Positions 1 through 11,604 of a stretch of 64,000 nucleotides of DNA are shown here, piece after piece; position 1 is the stretch's first letter, and each line of letters starts with the position of its first letter. The notes under the pieces were generated by a model that searched no databases, had not been told where the DNA came from, and saw only the letters and a list, made by a program, of their open reading frames with translations. This DNA is from Balamuthia mandrillaris (lineage: Eukaryota; Discosea; Longamoebia; Balamuthiidae): NCBI GenBank assembly GCA_031835245.1, contig JAVKOQ010000043.1, forward strand, positions 124,001-188,000, written 5' to 3'. A program made the translations under genes and the position numbers.

Positions 1-1599
1 GCTTGCACATCATCAATCAACTTAGTGATGTCTCCTTGATAAAAGGCAACACATGCGCCAGCGTAAACGCTCACTGTTTGAAGCAAGCGCTCATACACAT
101 GAGCCTATATGATAAAGATAACATTAACACGGAAACCAAAAAAGAAACTGAGCGGGAGGGAGAGCGAGAGTACCAAGGGTAAGTAGCTGAGATGAACATC
201 ATTGGTGTATACAGGAGCAGCATGAGCGCAGCCAGCCAGACCCGCAATGAAGCTTTGGTGAGAAAGCATCACGCCCTTGGGGTCTCCAGTTGTGCCGCTG
301 GTGTAAAGGATAGTGGCCAAGTCTTCCGGCTTTGGTGGAGTGTGCGGTGCCTTTCTGAGAGCTCCCTAATGCATAGAAGAAACAAGAATAAAGCAAAAGA
401 TAAGGAGAACAGGAAACAAACAATCAATCAAAACAAAACAGGGTGTTTCGACGTACATCTTTCAATAAGTCTTCGTACTCCAACAGTTTGGTATTAGTGT
501 CTTTCAATATAGAACGATCCTCCTTTTGTCTGTAACTCTCTGTATCACAATATCAAAAAACAAAAGAAAACAAAAACAAAAAAGAATGGTGTGTGAACAA
601 ACAAGCAACCAAACAGGAGTAACATCAAATCAATAGTTACCGCCTTCCTTTGCCAACAGGGACCAATCCTCCATCTGAATAACAAAACGTAGACTCGGGC
701 ATGCTTTGGAAATTTCCAACACCTGGAATAACGATTTAAATATACAAGATACAGCAGAAAAAGACAAGGAAACGTATTGGGAGGAAAAGAAAGCACAAAC
801 CCTTGCAGCTTTGTCACGGCTGCAAACCACAGCAACCACCTCTGCGTGATTCAGGATGAACTCCGCCGATTCGTAGCCTGATGTGTATTCATGATGATCA
901 TTGTGGTGAGAGAGCAACAAGGGCAGAAGAGAACGACACAACAGAACAAAAGAGAGAAGAGAGAGACCTAAAGTATCATAGAGTGAAACGGTGGGCAAAG
1001 CCTGCATCTGGCAGGCCAACTCTGTGATGGCGACTTCCTCCCTATTGATCGAGTAATAGGCCACATTGTTGCCCTGATAGTTTTTGTAAACTGTTTTGTC
1101 AACCACAAAACCCAGCAAAACGCAAAGAAATGGAAAAAAAGGAAAGGAGACAACGTACAGGACGAAGACCAAGATTATACAGAGCAGAGGCCAGGGCGTC
1201 GGCTCTCCTGTGTGCCTCCTCATAGGTGATAAACTGGTAGTCCCCTCGCGACACGCCATCCCTCAGATGCTTCCTCGTGCCGTAGCAAGGGTTCTTTGGG
1301 TAGAGCCTCACCGCCCGCTGAAAGTTGTGGTAGAGGGTGAGGACCTCCCCGTCGACGCACGTGATGAGGCGGTCGGGGGAGAGGGGGCTGCGGTGGGGGT
1401 AGCCCTCCTCCTCCCCCTCCGCGTTTTGGGTGATGCCGTCGCGGAAGCGGAGTTCCCTGCCGTCCGCTGGAGGCGGAGAAGCCGAGGGATCTTCTTCGGC
1501 GCTGTTTACGGCAGCGGGATAGAGCAGCGAGGAGGAAGAGGGAATGAAGAATTCCTCTGGTGGTTGTTGTTGGTGATCTCTCCTCCAATGGGCTTCCAT
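1..1599 (-). CDS. Long-chain acyl-CoA synthetase (ACSL-type), 3' end outside the window
   Basis: This enzyme would activate fatty acids to acyl-CoA through an acyl-adenylate. Translation on the minus strand from the ATG at 1599 gives a proline-rich leader, then the ACSL amino-terminal region ([62 protein letters not shown]). The AMP-binding signature [18 protein letters not shown] lies near 270-320, followed by LSYLPL. The last visible exon (about 1-108) carries [11 protein letters not shown] and [12 protein letters not shown], which match the segment after the AMP motif in ACSL proteins. At least five exons are visible, the first ending near 1159 at a GTACGT donor. In-frame codons upstream of 1599 have no ATG. 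The ligase C-terminal half lies beyond base 1. Family is firm; subtype and chain-length preference are not decidable here. Confidence 0.9.
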
Positions 1600-2074
1600 G
1601 TTCACTGTGTAGCTGTTCTTGTTGGTTTTTTCTACATCATAACATCGACATTCATCAAAGAATCAGAATCAGATTTCAGATGCCAAAGGACGACGAAATG
1701 CAATCATCAGCCGTCGAAAAAAAAATACAGGCCGATGTGAATCACATTCATGCACACACAAAAATGAATAAGAGTGGAGAAAAAAAAGCAAACCTTTCCT
1801 TCCGAAAAACGCTGTTTTGCACTGGATAAAGTTAAGTGTGTGTCACGCTGCCAAAAGCTCACCAGCAGCAACAGCACTACCCTCTTCTTCTTCTTCCTCG
1901 TTGAATTTGCGTTTTTTTGTTGTCGGCGAACAAATCCCCCACCAATCGCCTTTCAGAAATTGAGATCGATTACACGCATTTTCCAGTAAAATTTCAAAGT
2001 TTGAAATTAACATGAAAAAGCGTTTTGTCACAACCAGGAGTCGAACCCGAACAAAACGGGAAAAGAAAGAAAAG
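1600..2074. other. Intergenic region between the divergent ACSL and METTL18 genes
   Basis: This 475-bp gap lies between two divergent start codons, so it should hold both promoters. It is AT-rich with A and T runs. I see no convincing gene. Its only clear structure is the tRNA T-arm-like hairpin at 2021-2058, listed separately. The start choices on both sides come from protein similarity. Confidence 0.5.
2021..2058 (-). other. tRNA T-arm-like hairpin just upstream of METTL18
   Basis: Read on the minus strand, an outer 8-bp perfect inverted repeat (CGTTTTGT at 2021-2028 with ACAAAACG at 2051-2058) encloses a second 5-bp stem, TCGGG with CCTGG, closed by the 7-base loop TTCGACT. That inner element has the form of a tRNA T arm (B box). 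No D arm, anticodon arm or acceptor stem can be matched around it, so it is not a complete tRNA gene. It lies 16 bp before the METTL18 start codon and could be in its 5' untranslated region. Confidence 0.4.
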
Positions 2075-2695
2075 ATGAGTTTGTTCGGAGGAGCTTCGTT
2101 CAGCTTCAACTTCCAAAAGGTTCTCTCTTTTCCTTCTTTTCTCTCTTGCTGCTTGTGAAGTGTGCACTGACGAAAGGCCATGCACGCAAGACGGAGCAAG
2201 GAGAGCTTCAAGCAAAGCCGCAAACATGCGAGGAAACGCCCGGCCCGTTGGGCTTGCGACCGGCCGAAGAGGTGGCCCCCTGGGAGGAGAGCGCGTTCGA
2301 TGTGGACGAGTCTCATGCGCAGGTTTGTGTGTGGTTTTAAACGTGCTTTGCAAAAAAGCGTGGAGCTCCCCACTTACCAAGCGTGGAGCAAAACAGGTGG
2401 AAACCATTCGCTTCTCGGAGGATGTCTTCCTGCGGAAGCTCAAGCTGAGCGATGCATTTCTTCGTAGTTCACTACAGGGCATGGAAGCACAAAAAGGGTC
2501 TTCTTCTTCTTCAGAACTAGGATCAACCGCTACAGTACGAGGTTTTAACTCACTCCCGCTCTCTCTTCTCGCTTCTCGCTTCTCGCTTCTCTCTGCTCTC
2601 TCTCTCTGCTCTCTCTGCTCTCTCTCTGCTCTCTCTCTCTCTCTCTCTCTCTGCTCTCTCTGCTCTCTCTGCTCCCTCCTCCCTCTCTGCTCTCC

Positions 2696-2736
<41 letters not shown>

Positions 2737-2899
2737 TTCTCTCTCTCTGCTCTCTCTCTCGCTTTCTTCATACCGAACTGACTTTTGGGTGATTGGTTTG
2801 TGAACTGTTGTGCCGACAGTTTCGGATGTGTTGGGTCACTCTGACCTTCTTTCTGGAGTTTATGAAGGTCACTATCTCCCTCTCCTACTTCTCTGGTTG

Positions 2900-2945
<46 letters not shown>

Positions 2946-3903
2946 CCACTCTCACCGAAATACGAACCGCGAAACAGGCGGCTTCAAGCAATGGGAGTGT
3001 TCGGTCGACCTGGTGCATTTTCTTATGAACGAAATGGCTCATAAAGAAGACGTCAGTGCATCCCCTATGCGAGTTTTGGAATTGGGTTGCGGACAGTCCC
3101 TTCCCGCCCTTTACATGTTGAAATACCAAGAAGCCACTGTACATTTTCAGGATTATGTGCGTTAATCTCCAACAGTTTACTTTTATACAAGACTCTCTTC
3201 TAATGCTGGTATTCCTATTCTTTATTGGTGCTGTCTCTTTCCTCTTCTTTCCCTTTCTCTTTATACTTGATAGAATACAGAGGTGCTGCGGCTATTGACC
3301 ATACCAAACACATTGCTAAATTGTGGTACTGGTTCAGTTTCAGAAAAGCGGCTCCAAATACAGAAACAGAAAGAGAAAGAAGGAACAAACCTCGTATCGT
3401 TGACAGATTCCCACAAACAGTTTTTCAAGGAGAGGGACATTCGCTTCTTTGCGGGCGATTGGCAACTTTTAGAGGTTAAACTTTTCTTCTTTTCTTGTCA
3501 TTGCCTCTTCATCTTGTGTCTTCTTTTGCATATACTTAATTTTTCATATGAAAGTACAGACTATGATAGAAAGGCAAAGCTACGATATGATTCTTACAAG
3601 CGAAACAATATATAACACACAAAACATATCTAAGCTTTATTCCCTCATTAAGCATGCTCTCAAGCCATACGGTGTATGGTATTGAAACATCTGTTCATTC
3701 TCGTTTTAACCTATCTCTAATAGCTTTTCTCAACAGTTTTGCTGCTGCAAAGACGTATTACTTTGCAGTAGGAGGTGGTTGTCGACAATTTGAGAACATT
3801 GTGAAGGAGGATGGCTTCTTTGACATCTCAACGGCTAAACTCATCGACGGTATGTCCATTCCTATCTTCATCCCTCTCATTCTTTTTTTTTTTGGACACT
3901 AAG

Positions 3904-3941
<38 letters not shown>

Positions 3942-4004
3942 CATTCAGATGGTACGTCCAATAGACGGGAAATACTGAAGTTGACTCGCTCTTCTTCACA
4001 GTAA
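2075..4004 (+). CDS. METTL18: METTL18/HPM1-like protein-histidine N-methyltransferase
   Basis: Family members use S-adenosylmethionine to methylate a histidine of ribosomal protein uL3. The ATG at 2075 opens with MSLFGGASFSFNF, like the FxF-rich start of METTL18/Hpm1. Later exons give SDLLSGVYEG (about 2835-2865), GFKQWECSVDLVHFL, the SAM-binding loop VLELGCGQSLPAL (about 3075), VHFQDY, LTIPNTLLN, the stretch ILTSETIYN (reached by splicing near 3560-3610), and YYFAVGGGCRQFENIV (about 3758-3800). All are in family order. The final exon ends with TAA at 4002-4004. I infer about eight exons. The long CT run at 2557-2770 is within an intron. The family's key stretches are intact, so the enzyme is probably active. 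The second exon (about 2167-2321) is acidic and poorly conserved, and its borders are the least certain. Confidence 0.9.
2550..2771 (+). repeat. Long (CT)n-rich tract in a METTL18 intron
   Basis: About 220 bp of CTCTCT runs broken by TGCTCT and CCTCC units. It lies between the exon ending near 2540 and the exon carrying SDLLSGVYEG, so it is intronic and pyrimidine-rich in the sense strand. A second pure (CT)n run follows at about 2903-2943 in the next intron. Confidence 0.85.
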
Positions 4005-4305
4005 CAAAATGAAAGCAACAAACTTGAAACAAACAAAGGTTTCAACAAGAAGAGGAAAAAAAAAAAAAGAAGAAAAAGCGAAAAGAAAAAAGGAAAATCA
4101 AGAGCGTCTGCTGGATTTGAACCTACGCTGTGAATCATCTGGCATGTCCGATCCATAGGCTGACGTGGCATCATTGGATTGGCCATCTTTTGAATTAAAT
4201 TGACAATCTGATCTCAAAAAAAAAAGGAAAAATAAACAATAAAAGAAAGGAAAGGAAGAGAGAAGGAAACGGTGGTGAGAGTGCAAACAAAACAAACCCG
4301 CAAAC
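4005..4305. other. Intergenic region with a second T-arm-like hairpin
   Basis: This 300-bp gap between METTL18 and the next plus-strand gene is purine-rich. At about 4102-4128 an inverted repeat AGCGT/ACGCT encloses, on the minus strand, GG-TTCAAAT-CC, again like a tRNA T arm. Matching acceptor, D and anticodon arms were not found, so I do not call a tRNA. Nothing else is recognised. Confidence 0.4.
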
Positions 4306-4753
4306 ATGACCGAGTTGAGCGCTACCGAATTGGGAGACATGGTTTTTGGGGTTGGTTTTTGTTTGGTTTCTTGCTTGTAAGATTGATGTAATCTTTATAT
4401 TATTATATTATTTTTTTTTGTTCTACTACGCTTTTTTTTATTTTGGTTTTAACTGCTTCATCAAAATCAGACCTATTCCGAAAATTGGGAAGGCAAACAA
4501 GTGCAAGACAGAGGGGATAAGTATCATTTTGAAGTGGAAGTGCCGAAGGGCACGAACAAGTTGACGGTCCGTTACCACCGGCAAGGAGCGCGCAGCCGTG
4601 CCGACAGAGATGAACTTGAGCTGACCTTTGACATTGATAAGGCTATTCAAGAAGAGGTTCCGTTCTTTTTGTTTCTTTTCTTTCAGCCTTTGCTCCGTTC
4701 GCCTTGTCTTATTTCTTCTCTATTCTTTGTCTTTTTTGTGTTCCTTTCTACTG

Positions 4754-4792
<39 letters not shown>

Positions 4793-5078
4793 TTTCGTTT
4801 CTTTCTTTTGGTCTCATGATTGCGTTGTTCAACAGGTAAAAATAACTCTTTACTGTGTGAACGGTGAGGGTCAATACACAGCTTCCAGTGAGCAGAGAAA
4901 CAAACCCGCCATCAACCCCTCCTCGCAGCTTTCCAACCAAGAAATGGTCTGCTTCGTGACTGGCACGCAAATGGTTTTCGGCATTGACATTCCCCACGTC
5001 ATGCTCCAAGACTGCAACCTCCAAAAGAGAAAACTTCGAAGACCTCTCACCGCCGAAGAGATGTCCGTTCGGAAATGA
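4306..5078 (+). CDS. Unrecognised conserved-looking protein of about 160 residues
   Basis: Three exons are inferred. The first (ATG at 4306) encodes MTELSATELGDM and ends at a GTTTTT donor. The second starts after CAG near 4469 and reads TYSENWEGKQVQDRGDKYHF, then a beta-rich stretch with PKGTNKLTVRYHRQG and DELELTFDIDKAIQEE. The third starts with VKITLYCVNGEGQYTAS and ends with RRPLTAEEMSVRK and TGA at 5076-5078. The alternating hydrophobic pattern suggests a small beta-sandwich. There is no signal peptide or membrane segment. I do not recognise the family. Good splice signals, intact frames and a normal (CT)n intron (about 4761-4791) support a real gene. Confidence 0.6.
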
Positions 5079-5282
5079 ACGAATTCATTCTTCAACCAAA
5101 CTAACAAACTATGACCCTATTCTTCTGTATTTCTGCTTGTTGTGCCGTTCTATTGTTTGTTTCTTTCTTATGGTTTTTTGTTGCTTTTTCTTTGCTTCTT
5201 TTATTTTTTCTTATCCTGTGGCTTTCATTCTTGTTCTTCCACTCAGTCATTTTATTTTTCATTTCCCGTTCTTTTTTTTTTG

Positions 5283-5988
5283 TCACTCCAGATAAACGCC
5301 ATAACTTCCCACAAAGAGTTTTCCCTGCCATCTGCGCCTCTCCTCCTCCGAAAGTTGGTATGTCTCCGCGCAGCTGTTAATCCTCTCCGCCAAGGCCAGC
5401 ACCTCCCGCCTCTCCTCTCCCTCTGCCAAGGGCTGCAACTCCAGGAACTCGCCCGTGTTGAAGCCATTGGTGGGCATGCTCATGGGCTCCAACGCGATGC
5501 TCCTCCTGTTGGGCGGTGTGTAGATCTGCAAGTACGGATAGGCCTCTTGCTCTTGCCACAAGACGATTGTTGGGGTGGATGAAGAAGAGGAGCTCAGCTT
5601 GCAAAGGACTTTGTTGTTGTTGGAGGCGGTGGATGGTTCTTTGTTACCAACGAAGAAGCCGGTGTCGAAGGAGAGGCCGGAAAGGGATTGTTGTTGCATG
5701 CCGGACCACGCACTTCGTTCGCCAGTTGGGATCATCCGTTCGTTCACCAACAGCTGTTCAAATTGCGAGGAAGTCGAAGGTGGCGAAGTAGTAACGGTAA
5801 GACAGAGGTCGTCCAAGGGGATGTTTGTTGGTTCTTCCTTGTCCTCTGCTTCTTGCTCACTCTTGGCCAAAAGTTTGACGTAAGGATGCCATCCATCCCC
5901 AAAAGGCAGGGGCTCTTTACCGACGTTATAGGCCTTTGTTTGGTTCGAGAAGAAAGGGTAGAAAAATGAGAGAGACGAATCAACAAAG

Positions 5989-6024
<36 letters not shown>

Positions 6025-6407
6025 GTGAACGAACGGTGGTGGTGACAGTCAAGCCAGCGCCTCTAACCAAGCGATGGTTGACCTCCACATAGAGCTCAAA
6101 GGGATAGCCCTCGTCCTTGCCGTCAAAGCGATAGCTCAACAGGGCCTGCGCCACGTTCTCCGTGCAGTGCAGGCAGTTTACCTGCATGGTCTTTTTGGGG
6201 AGCAGGCCATGGATGGCGTTGTTGCGGGCGGTCTCGTTGATGGGCAGCTGGTGCTTCTTTCCTGGGGGTAGTTCGTACTCCCCATTGTCCACCCTGTTGG
6301 GCCATGGGATCTGTGCTTCCGATAAGTAACAAAAAAAAAAAAAAAAGGATAACACTGCAAGAAGAGAGAAGCAACAAACCAACTTCAAGCCAGCTGAACC
6401 GACTCCT

Positions 6408-6450
<43 letters not shown>

Positions 6451-6785
6451 ACAGAAAGTAAGAAAAATGTCAGAAAATAAACGCAGTGGGGAAACTTGCG
6501 TGGCAGGGAGCTCTATGACGGACCTTCAGTCTGAAAGATTTCAGCGAGGTCAGAGCTACCGGGGGATGAGGGCAGCGCGAGTTCCAAGACGGTGCCGCCG
6601 AGCAAGGATATCCTGCAGTACGCCCCGTTGGTCTCATCCATAAGGAGCACCGTCGAGTCGTGGGCGCTGCCAGGAAGCGACACCCAACAGGCCTTCATGC
6701 CCTTCAGCTCCGAGGAGGTGTCAGGAGGAGCGCCACCTCTTGAAGTGGAGTTGAGGCGCACGGGAGCAGGAGAAAGCTCCATCAT
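5283..6785 (-). CDS. Aldose 1-epimerase (galactose mutarotase)-like protein
   Basis: The family interconverts alpha and beta anomers of hexoses or binds sugar phosphates. From the ATG at 6785 (a second ATG follows at 6782) exon 1 reads ISLLGGTVLELALP. The next region gives IPWPNRVDNGEYELPPG and the motif NAIHGLLPKK (about 6210-6310), the classic mutarotase PWPNRI and HG signatures with a conserved histidine. The next exon has LPFGDGWHPYVKL, the counterpart of the DGWHPYF motif. The end carries YTPPNRRSIALEPMSMPTN, equivalent to the conserved EPM stretch with the catalytic glutamate. The stop is at 5283-5285. Two introns carry (GA)n on the plus strand, that is CT in sense. Internal borders near 6300-6540 are uncertain and may include a very short exon. 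A YeaD-like glucose-6-phosphate epimerase is the main alternative. Confidence 0.82.
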
Positions 6786-7475
6786 TTTTTTTTTCCCCCT
6801 CACTTGTGTGTTATTTTGCGTGTCCAACAAATGAAAACTGGGCAAATCCTCCACTCGCGAGTGATGGTGGGCGTGGGTTTCTTAAAACTGACATATGGCC
6901 TTATTTGGGCGTTGCTAAGGATACGTTATGGGTTTGGTTTCAAACGTCCAATCAAAAATCATAAATATACCAAAAATTTTCGAAGAATTTAAATAAATTC
7001 TTCGAAACTAAACATTTTTTGGATCGAAACCGTCTGCAAGAAAACCAAAACCAAAGATTCTCCGATGTGGGCAAATGCCACTTCCCGTCTGCCCGGCAGC
7101 GTACCCAGAGTTCCCGTATCGTGTTGCATTGCACCCTCAGAATAGACGAGTTGATGACGGGGGCAGCCTCGCCTGCAGGTCTAATGCCCCTGTATTTTGT
7201 TTTACTTGGAAATTGTTGCGCATGCGTTGGTAATTCCAGGAACGATTTGTTTCCAAAGTTTTTTTTTTTGGAATTTTTCCGCGGCAATGAAATGTTTGAG
7301 CTGTTTTCTTTTCATTATCTATTAGGGGGTTTGTTAGTTAGTTTGACGAGGAGGAGCACAAATCAGCCACAACCAACCACCACCACGACGACACCAAATA
7401 AACTTTAAATAAACGCACAAACGCAGACGCACGGACAACCCAACCTTTTCTTGCGGCGAAAACCGGTAACGACGA
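6786..7475. promoter_or_regulatory. Divergent promoter region between the epimerase and PARP genes
   Basis: This 690-bp region separates two genes transcribed away from each other. I see no supported gene; reading frames here are short and not conserved in appearance. It holds a perfect 13-bp inverted repeat at 6979-7006 and a stretch (7060-7200) of more balanced composition with no recognisable motif. The last 60 bp before the PARP ATG are A-rich, as at other starts in this window. Confidence 0.45.
6979..7006. repeat. 28-bp inverted repeat (13-bp arms, 2-bp spacer)
   Basis: TTCGAAGAATTTA at 6979-6991 is followed by AA and then the exact reverse complement at 6994-7006. A weaker outer pair (CCAAAAA near 6970 with TTTTTTGG near 7014-7021) extends it. 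The TTCnnGAA spacing inside the arms resembles heat-shock elements, which is only an inference. Confidence 0.7.
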
Positions 7476-9930
7476 ATGGAAGAAGCAGAAGCCCAGACGA
7501 ACGGCACTGCCGCCGCCGCGGCTCACAAGACGAAAAAAGTTGTTGCTGCCGGGGAAGCGGAGGAAGAGGAAATGGAGGTTGAAAGCAAAGAAAAAGACAA
7601 GGAAGAGAGCGAAGAAGAGGAGGAGAAGGAAGAAGAAGCAGCTGAAGAAAAGGAGCCAGCGGAGGAGGAAGAGGAGGAGGAGGAAGAAGAAGAGGAAGAA
7701 GAAAAGCCGAAACCCAAACGAAAGACCGGTACTAGGGGCAAGAAAAAACCTCCCCCAAAGCAAACAAAACCGCGCTCCAAAGCCAAAGGCAAAGGCAAGC
7801 ACAAAGAACGCCGCTCCGAAACGTTGGAACAGATGCTCGTCAAGGTTAGCGTTTTCTTCCATGTTTTTTTTAAACAACTATTACCTGGTTTTTTTTTTCA
7901 CTCACTGAGGTAATGCCAGACCAATGAAGTCTATTCCGCGGACGTGTTGAAGCCAACGCTCATGGGAGGCGACTTTGTGGCCGTCAACCCAGCGGAGGAT
8001 GAGATGGAGGAGGCCGAGTCCTTCTGGGTAGCCCTCCTGCGGGAGGACGTAATACAGCCGGTAATGGAGGACGTGCACGTCAGCTGGTTGGACATCGAGC
8101 CCAACGCGGAGGAGACCCAGGAGGAGGGAGAGCAGGTTTTCTACTTCTCAGGCAACTACGGCACCATCCCCGTGGCCAGCATCTTTTGTCGCATCCGCAA
8201 CAAAGGCCTGGTGGAACTGGATGAGGAGAAGGGCATTAGGGTGCTCAAGCAGGAGGTCCAGAGGTTGGTGCACGTCAAGGAGAGGCAGTTGACGGAGGGC
8301 GGTGGCCCTGAGGAGATCGAAGAGGATGAAAATGACAAGGAGAAGAGCATTCGCCGTCGAAAGCAGAAGAAAGGAGAGGATGAGGAGGAAGAGGAAGACG
8401 AAGAAGACGAAGAAGAAGAGGATTATGAATACTCGACCTCTTCCAAGAAGAGAAAGAGAAGACAGAGCGGGGCTGGTGCTTCTACTCCTCGTCGCAAGGG
8501 TGGCCGCAGTAGTGCCGCATCCACGCCAAGAAAGAGGAGAAGCACCCCTGCCACTCCACGAAAGAAAAAGACAGATGAAGATGGTGAAGAAGCCGCCACA
8601 CCGAAGCGCAAGACCAGAAGAGCTTCAACCGGAAAAGCTCCAGCCAAGAGAGCTCGTAAAGAAAAGTTTGTTTTCTTGTCTTTTGCCTTTCTTATCTTAT
8701 TATTTTTTTTTTGTTTGCCAACTCGACTTGAACAAAACAAAGGCCTGCAGCAAAGAAGAAGAAGATCAAGTTTGGGGAACCGCAAGAGGACATTCCTCTG
8801 TTGGAGGAGGATCCCACGTGGGACTCGACCAGCGACACACCTTTCTTTGTTGAACTGGAGAAGGCTCACACGAGCGGTACTCTTTCTTCCTTTTCAGAAC
8901 CAACGCTTATTATTTCCACTTCGCCTTACCTCTTCCTGCGTCTTTCATTTTATTACCATCAGATGAGGACTATTCTTTTGCTGCGTCCTGCTCTACTGTC
9001 TCTGCAAGTAGGGAAGTTATTCGAGCTGTGCTCACCAACAACCTGACGTTGTTGAAGACCCTTTTGGCCGATGCAAAGCACGTGCACTCTATCTTTATAC
9101 CTAGGAGCCCTGATATTGAATTGTCTGCTGTCGCCTATGCTATCATCAATGAAAACATTGAAGGTTTTTTTTTTCTTTCTTTCTTTCACTCTTCTTAGTC
9201 TCCTCTTTCTCATCACCCTCTTTTCTTTCCAAATTCTTTCAATATTCTTTGTTGCCACATAGCTTTGAAGCTGTTTAAAGAAGATCAGGAGAAGCCTTAC
9301 CAAGAGAAAGTACAGAGAACTTCCCCTACCGTTCCAACTTTGGCAAAACGCAATACTGGAGGTTACAGTAACTACACTTATGTATGTGCACCTTTTGTTT
9401 GCCTCGTCTGCTTGTTATCTTACCCTTCTTCTAGGGTCATCGAGTGAGAGCTTTGACCTCCGGTAGAGGCAACCGAGAAGGCAACGATGCCTTCGCTGCT
9501 GATCTTGCCACCGCCTACTCCACTCACTACTTTTCGCTGCCCTATGACTTCCTGATGCAGACGCCCGTTTCCACCAAGTTTCTCGACGAGCTTACGCTCT
9601 GGAACCCTGAAATCACGAGGTTCATGTATGACCACGTGGTTAAAGCAGTGGAGCTCGGCCACAGGGAAGTTGCGTCTTACGTGGTTGAAAGGCTGGTCAA
9701 GGACGAAGGTTATGGCTTTAACTTTCTTCACTCTCAAGTGTTGAAATATGACGGAACGGAGGAGTTAGACACATTTCGGTTCGTGCTTTCTGATTATTTT
9801 GTCTTTTAACGTTTGCAAGTTTGGTTAATGTAGACATATAGAGCTATCTCAGTAACTAAGAAGCCGAACCAATCTAACTTTGGTGTTACTCCATTGCACA
9901 TGGCTTGCATCAACCCGAATCCCAAGTAAG

Positions 9931-9965
<35 letters not shown>

Positions 9966-10911
9966 GTTTTACTCAGCGATGCTCTCATTCTTTCACAATT
10001 CAGATACTTGAAGCAACTGCTTGAGATGAAGCAGGAACCAAAGCTAGAGGATGAAAGGCGCAGACAACTTGTTCACTATGCTGCTGCTTGTTGTGGAGAT
10101 GGTCCTCTTAAGCTTTTGTTAGAAGAACATCAAGTGGATGTTGCTTGCTTCGACGCCAAAAAAACTCTTCCTTTAATGCTTGCTGCCAAGGTTCACATTT
10201 TTTATTTTTTATTTCTTTTAAAACTTTTATCTCACTTGTAAAACCACCTTAGGCTGGACGAGCTCACAACATTCCGCTTTTGATTGGAAAGTCTGATACC
10301 AAGTCACTAGTTGACAACAAGGACAAGTTTGGAAATGCTGCTTTGCACTATGCCGTTCTTGAAAACCACCCTGAAAGTACGTCATTCATCGATAATCAAT
10401 TGTATTTTTCTCAAACCTTTTGAATATAACTATTCGTTGTTCTTTAAGCTGTGCAAGCGCTTATTGACAACGGAGCCAATATCAACATTACGGATAGAAC
10501 TAGATGCACTCCTCTTGCTTTAGCTGCTATGAAAGGTCACCTTGAATGCGTTAAAGGTAGTGACTAACACTTTATTTAACCACTCGACCTTTGCTCATCT
10601 ATTAATACAACAAAACGCTTTAACATACTTAGTTTTGGTGGAAAATAAATGCGACATCACCAAGGTTGACAAGTATGGTCGCACAGCAGCTATTCTGGCC
10701 GCAAAGAACGGCAACCTGAAAGTGTTGAGCTATTTGGTGCACATGGGTTCTGATCCTAATGCCTGTGACTCCTCTGACAACTCTGCCATTCATTATGCTG
10801 CTGCCTTTGGTTGGAGAGAATGTGTGAAGTACCTTGTCTCAGTGGGTGCAAATGCTAATGCTCTTAACGCATGGTTTGTTTTCATTCCTTTCTTTTGTCT
10901 CATGTTCTTTT

Positions 10912-10950
<39 letters not shown>

Positions 10951-11557
10951 TGGGCAGGAAAACGACGCCGTTAGCCATATCTGTCATGAAAGGACATCTC
11001 GACATTGCTGATCTGTTGCTAGATCAAGAGGTTTCTCTCGCCTTGTTCTTCTTCTTCTCCTTCTTCTCCTTCTTCTTCTTTTTTCAGTAAACTTATCTCC
11101 ATTACCAAGGGAGTGGATGTTAACATAACCAATGAAGAAGGCCGCACTCTCGTCGCCCAACTATGTTCCACCTTACAAAAGGGCACTTACCAACAACTCA
11201 AGTACCTCATCACCAAGAAAGAAGCCGACGTCACTATCGCTGATGTCAACGGTGAAACGCCACTTCACATCATCTCCAGCAACGATGACCAAGACACATC
11301 AAAAGCCATTGTTAAGATTGCCAAATTGTTGGTGGATAATGGTGCCAACGTTAATGCTGTTACGTTCGAGCAAAAGGACTCTCCTTTGAACTTTGCTGTT
11401 GCCCGTTTCAACGAGCCGCTCATTTTCTTTTTGATGGAAAACGGAGCAAAGCCTGAAGAGATAGTTTCTTCGGATGGCGCCAACATTCTTCATAAACTCA
11501 CGCCCCATATCATGAATTGTGACATCCTTCCTATATTCCGTCTTATTGCAAGTTTGT

Positions 11558-11604
<47 letters not shown>

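Noticed and set aside
2550-2771. Ser-Leu and Arg-Glu repeat frames here and at about 30 other sites
   Set aside because: They are (CT)n or (GA)n microsatellites read as codons, located inside introns or intergenic DNA.
4098-4185. Possible tRNA gene on the minus strand
   Set aside because: Only a T-arm-like core is present. Acceptor, D and anticodon stems could not be paired.
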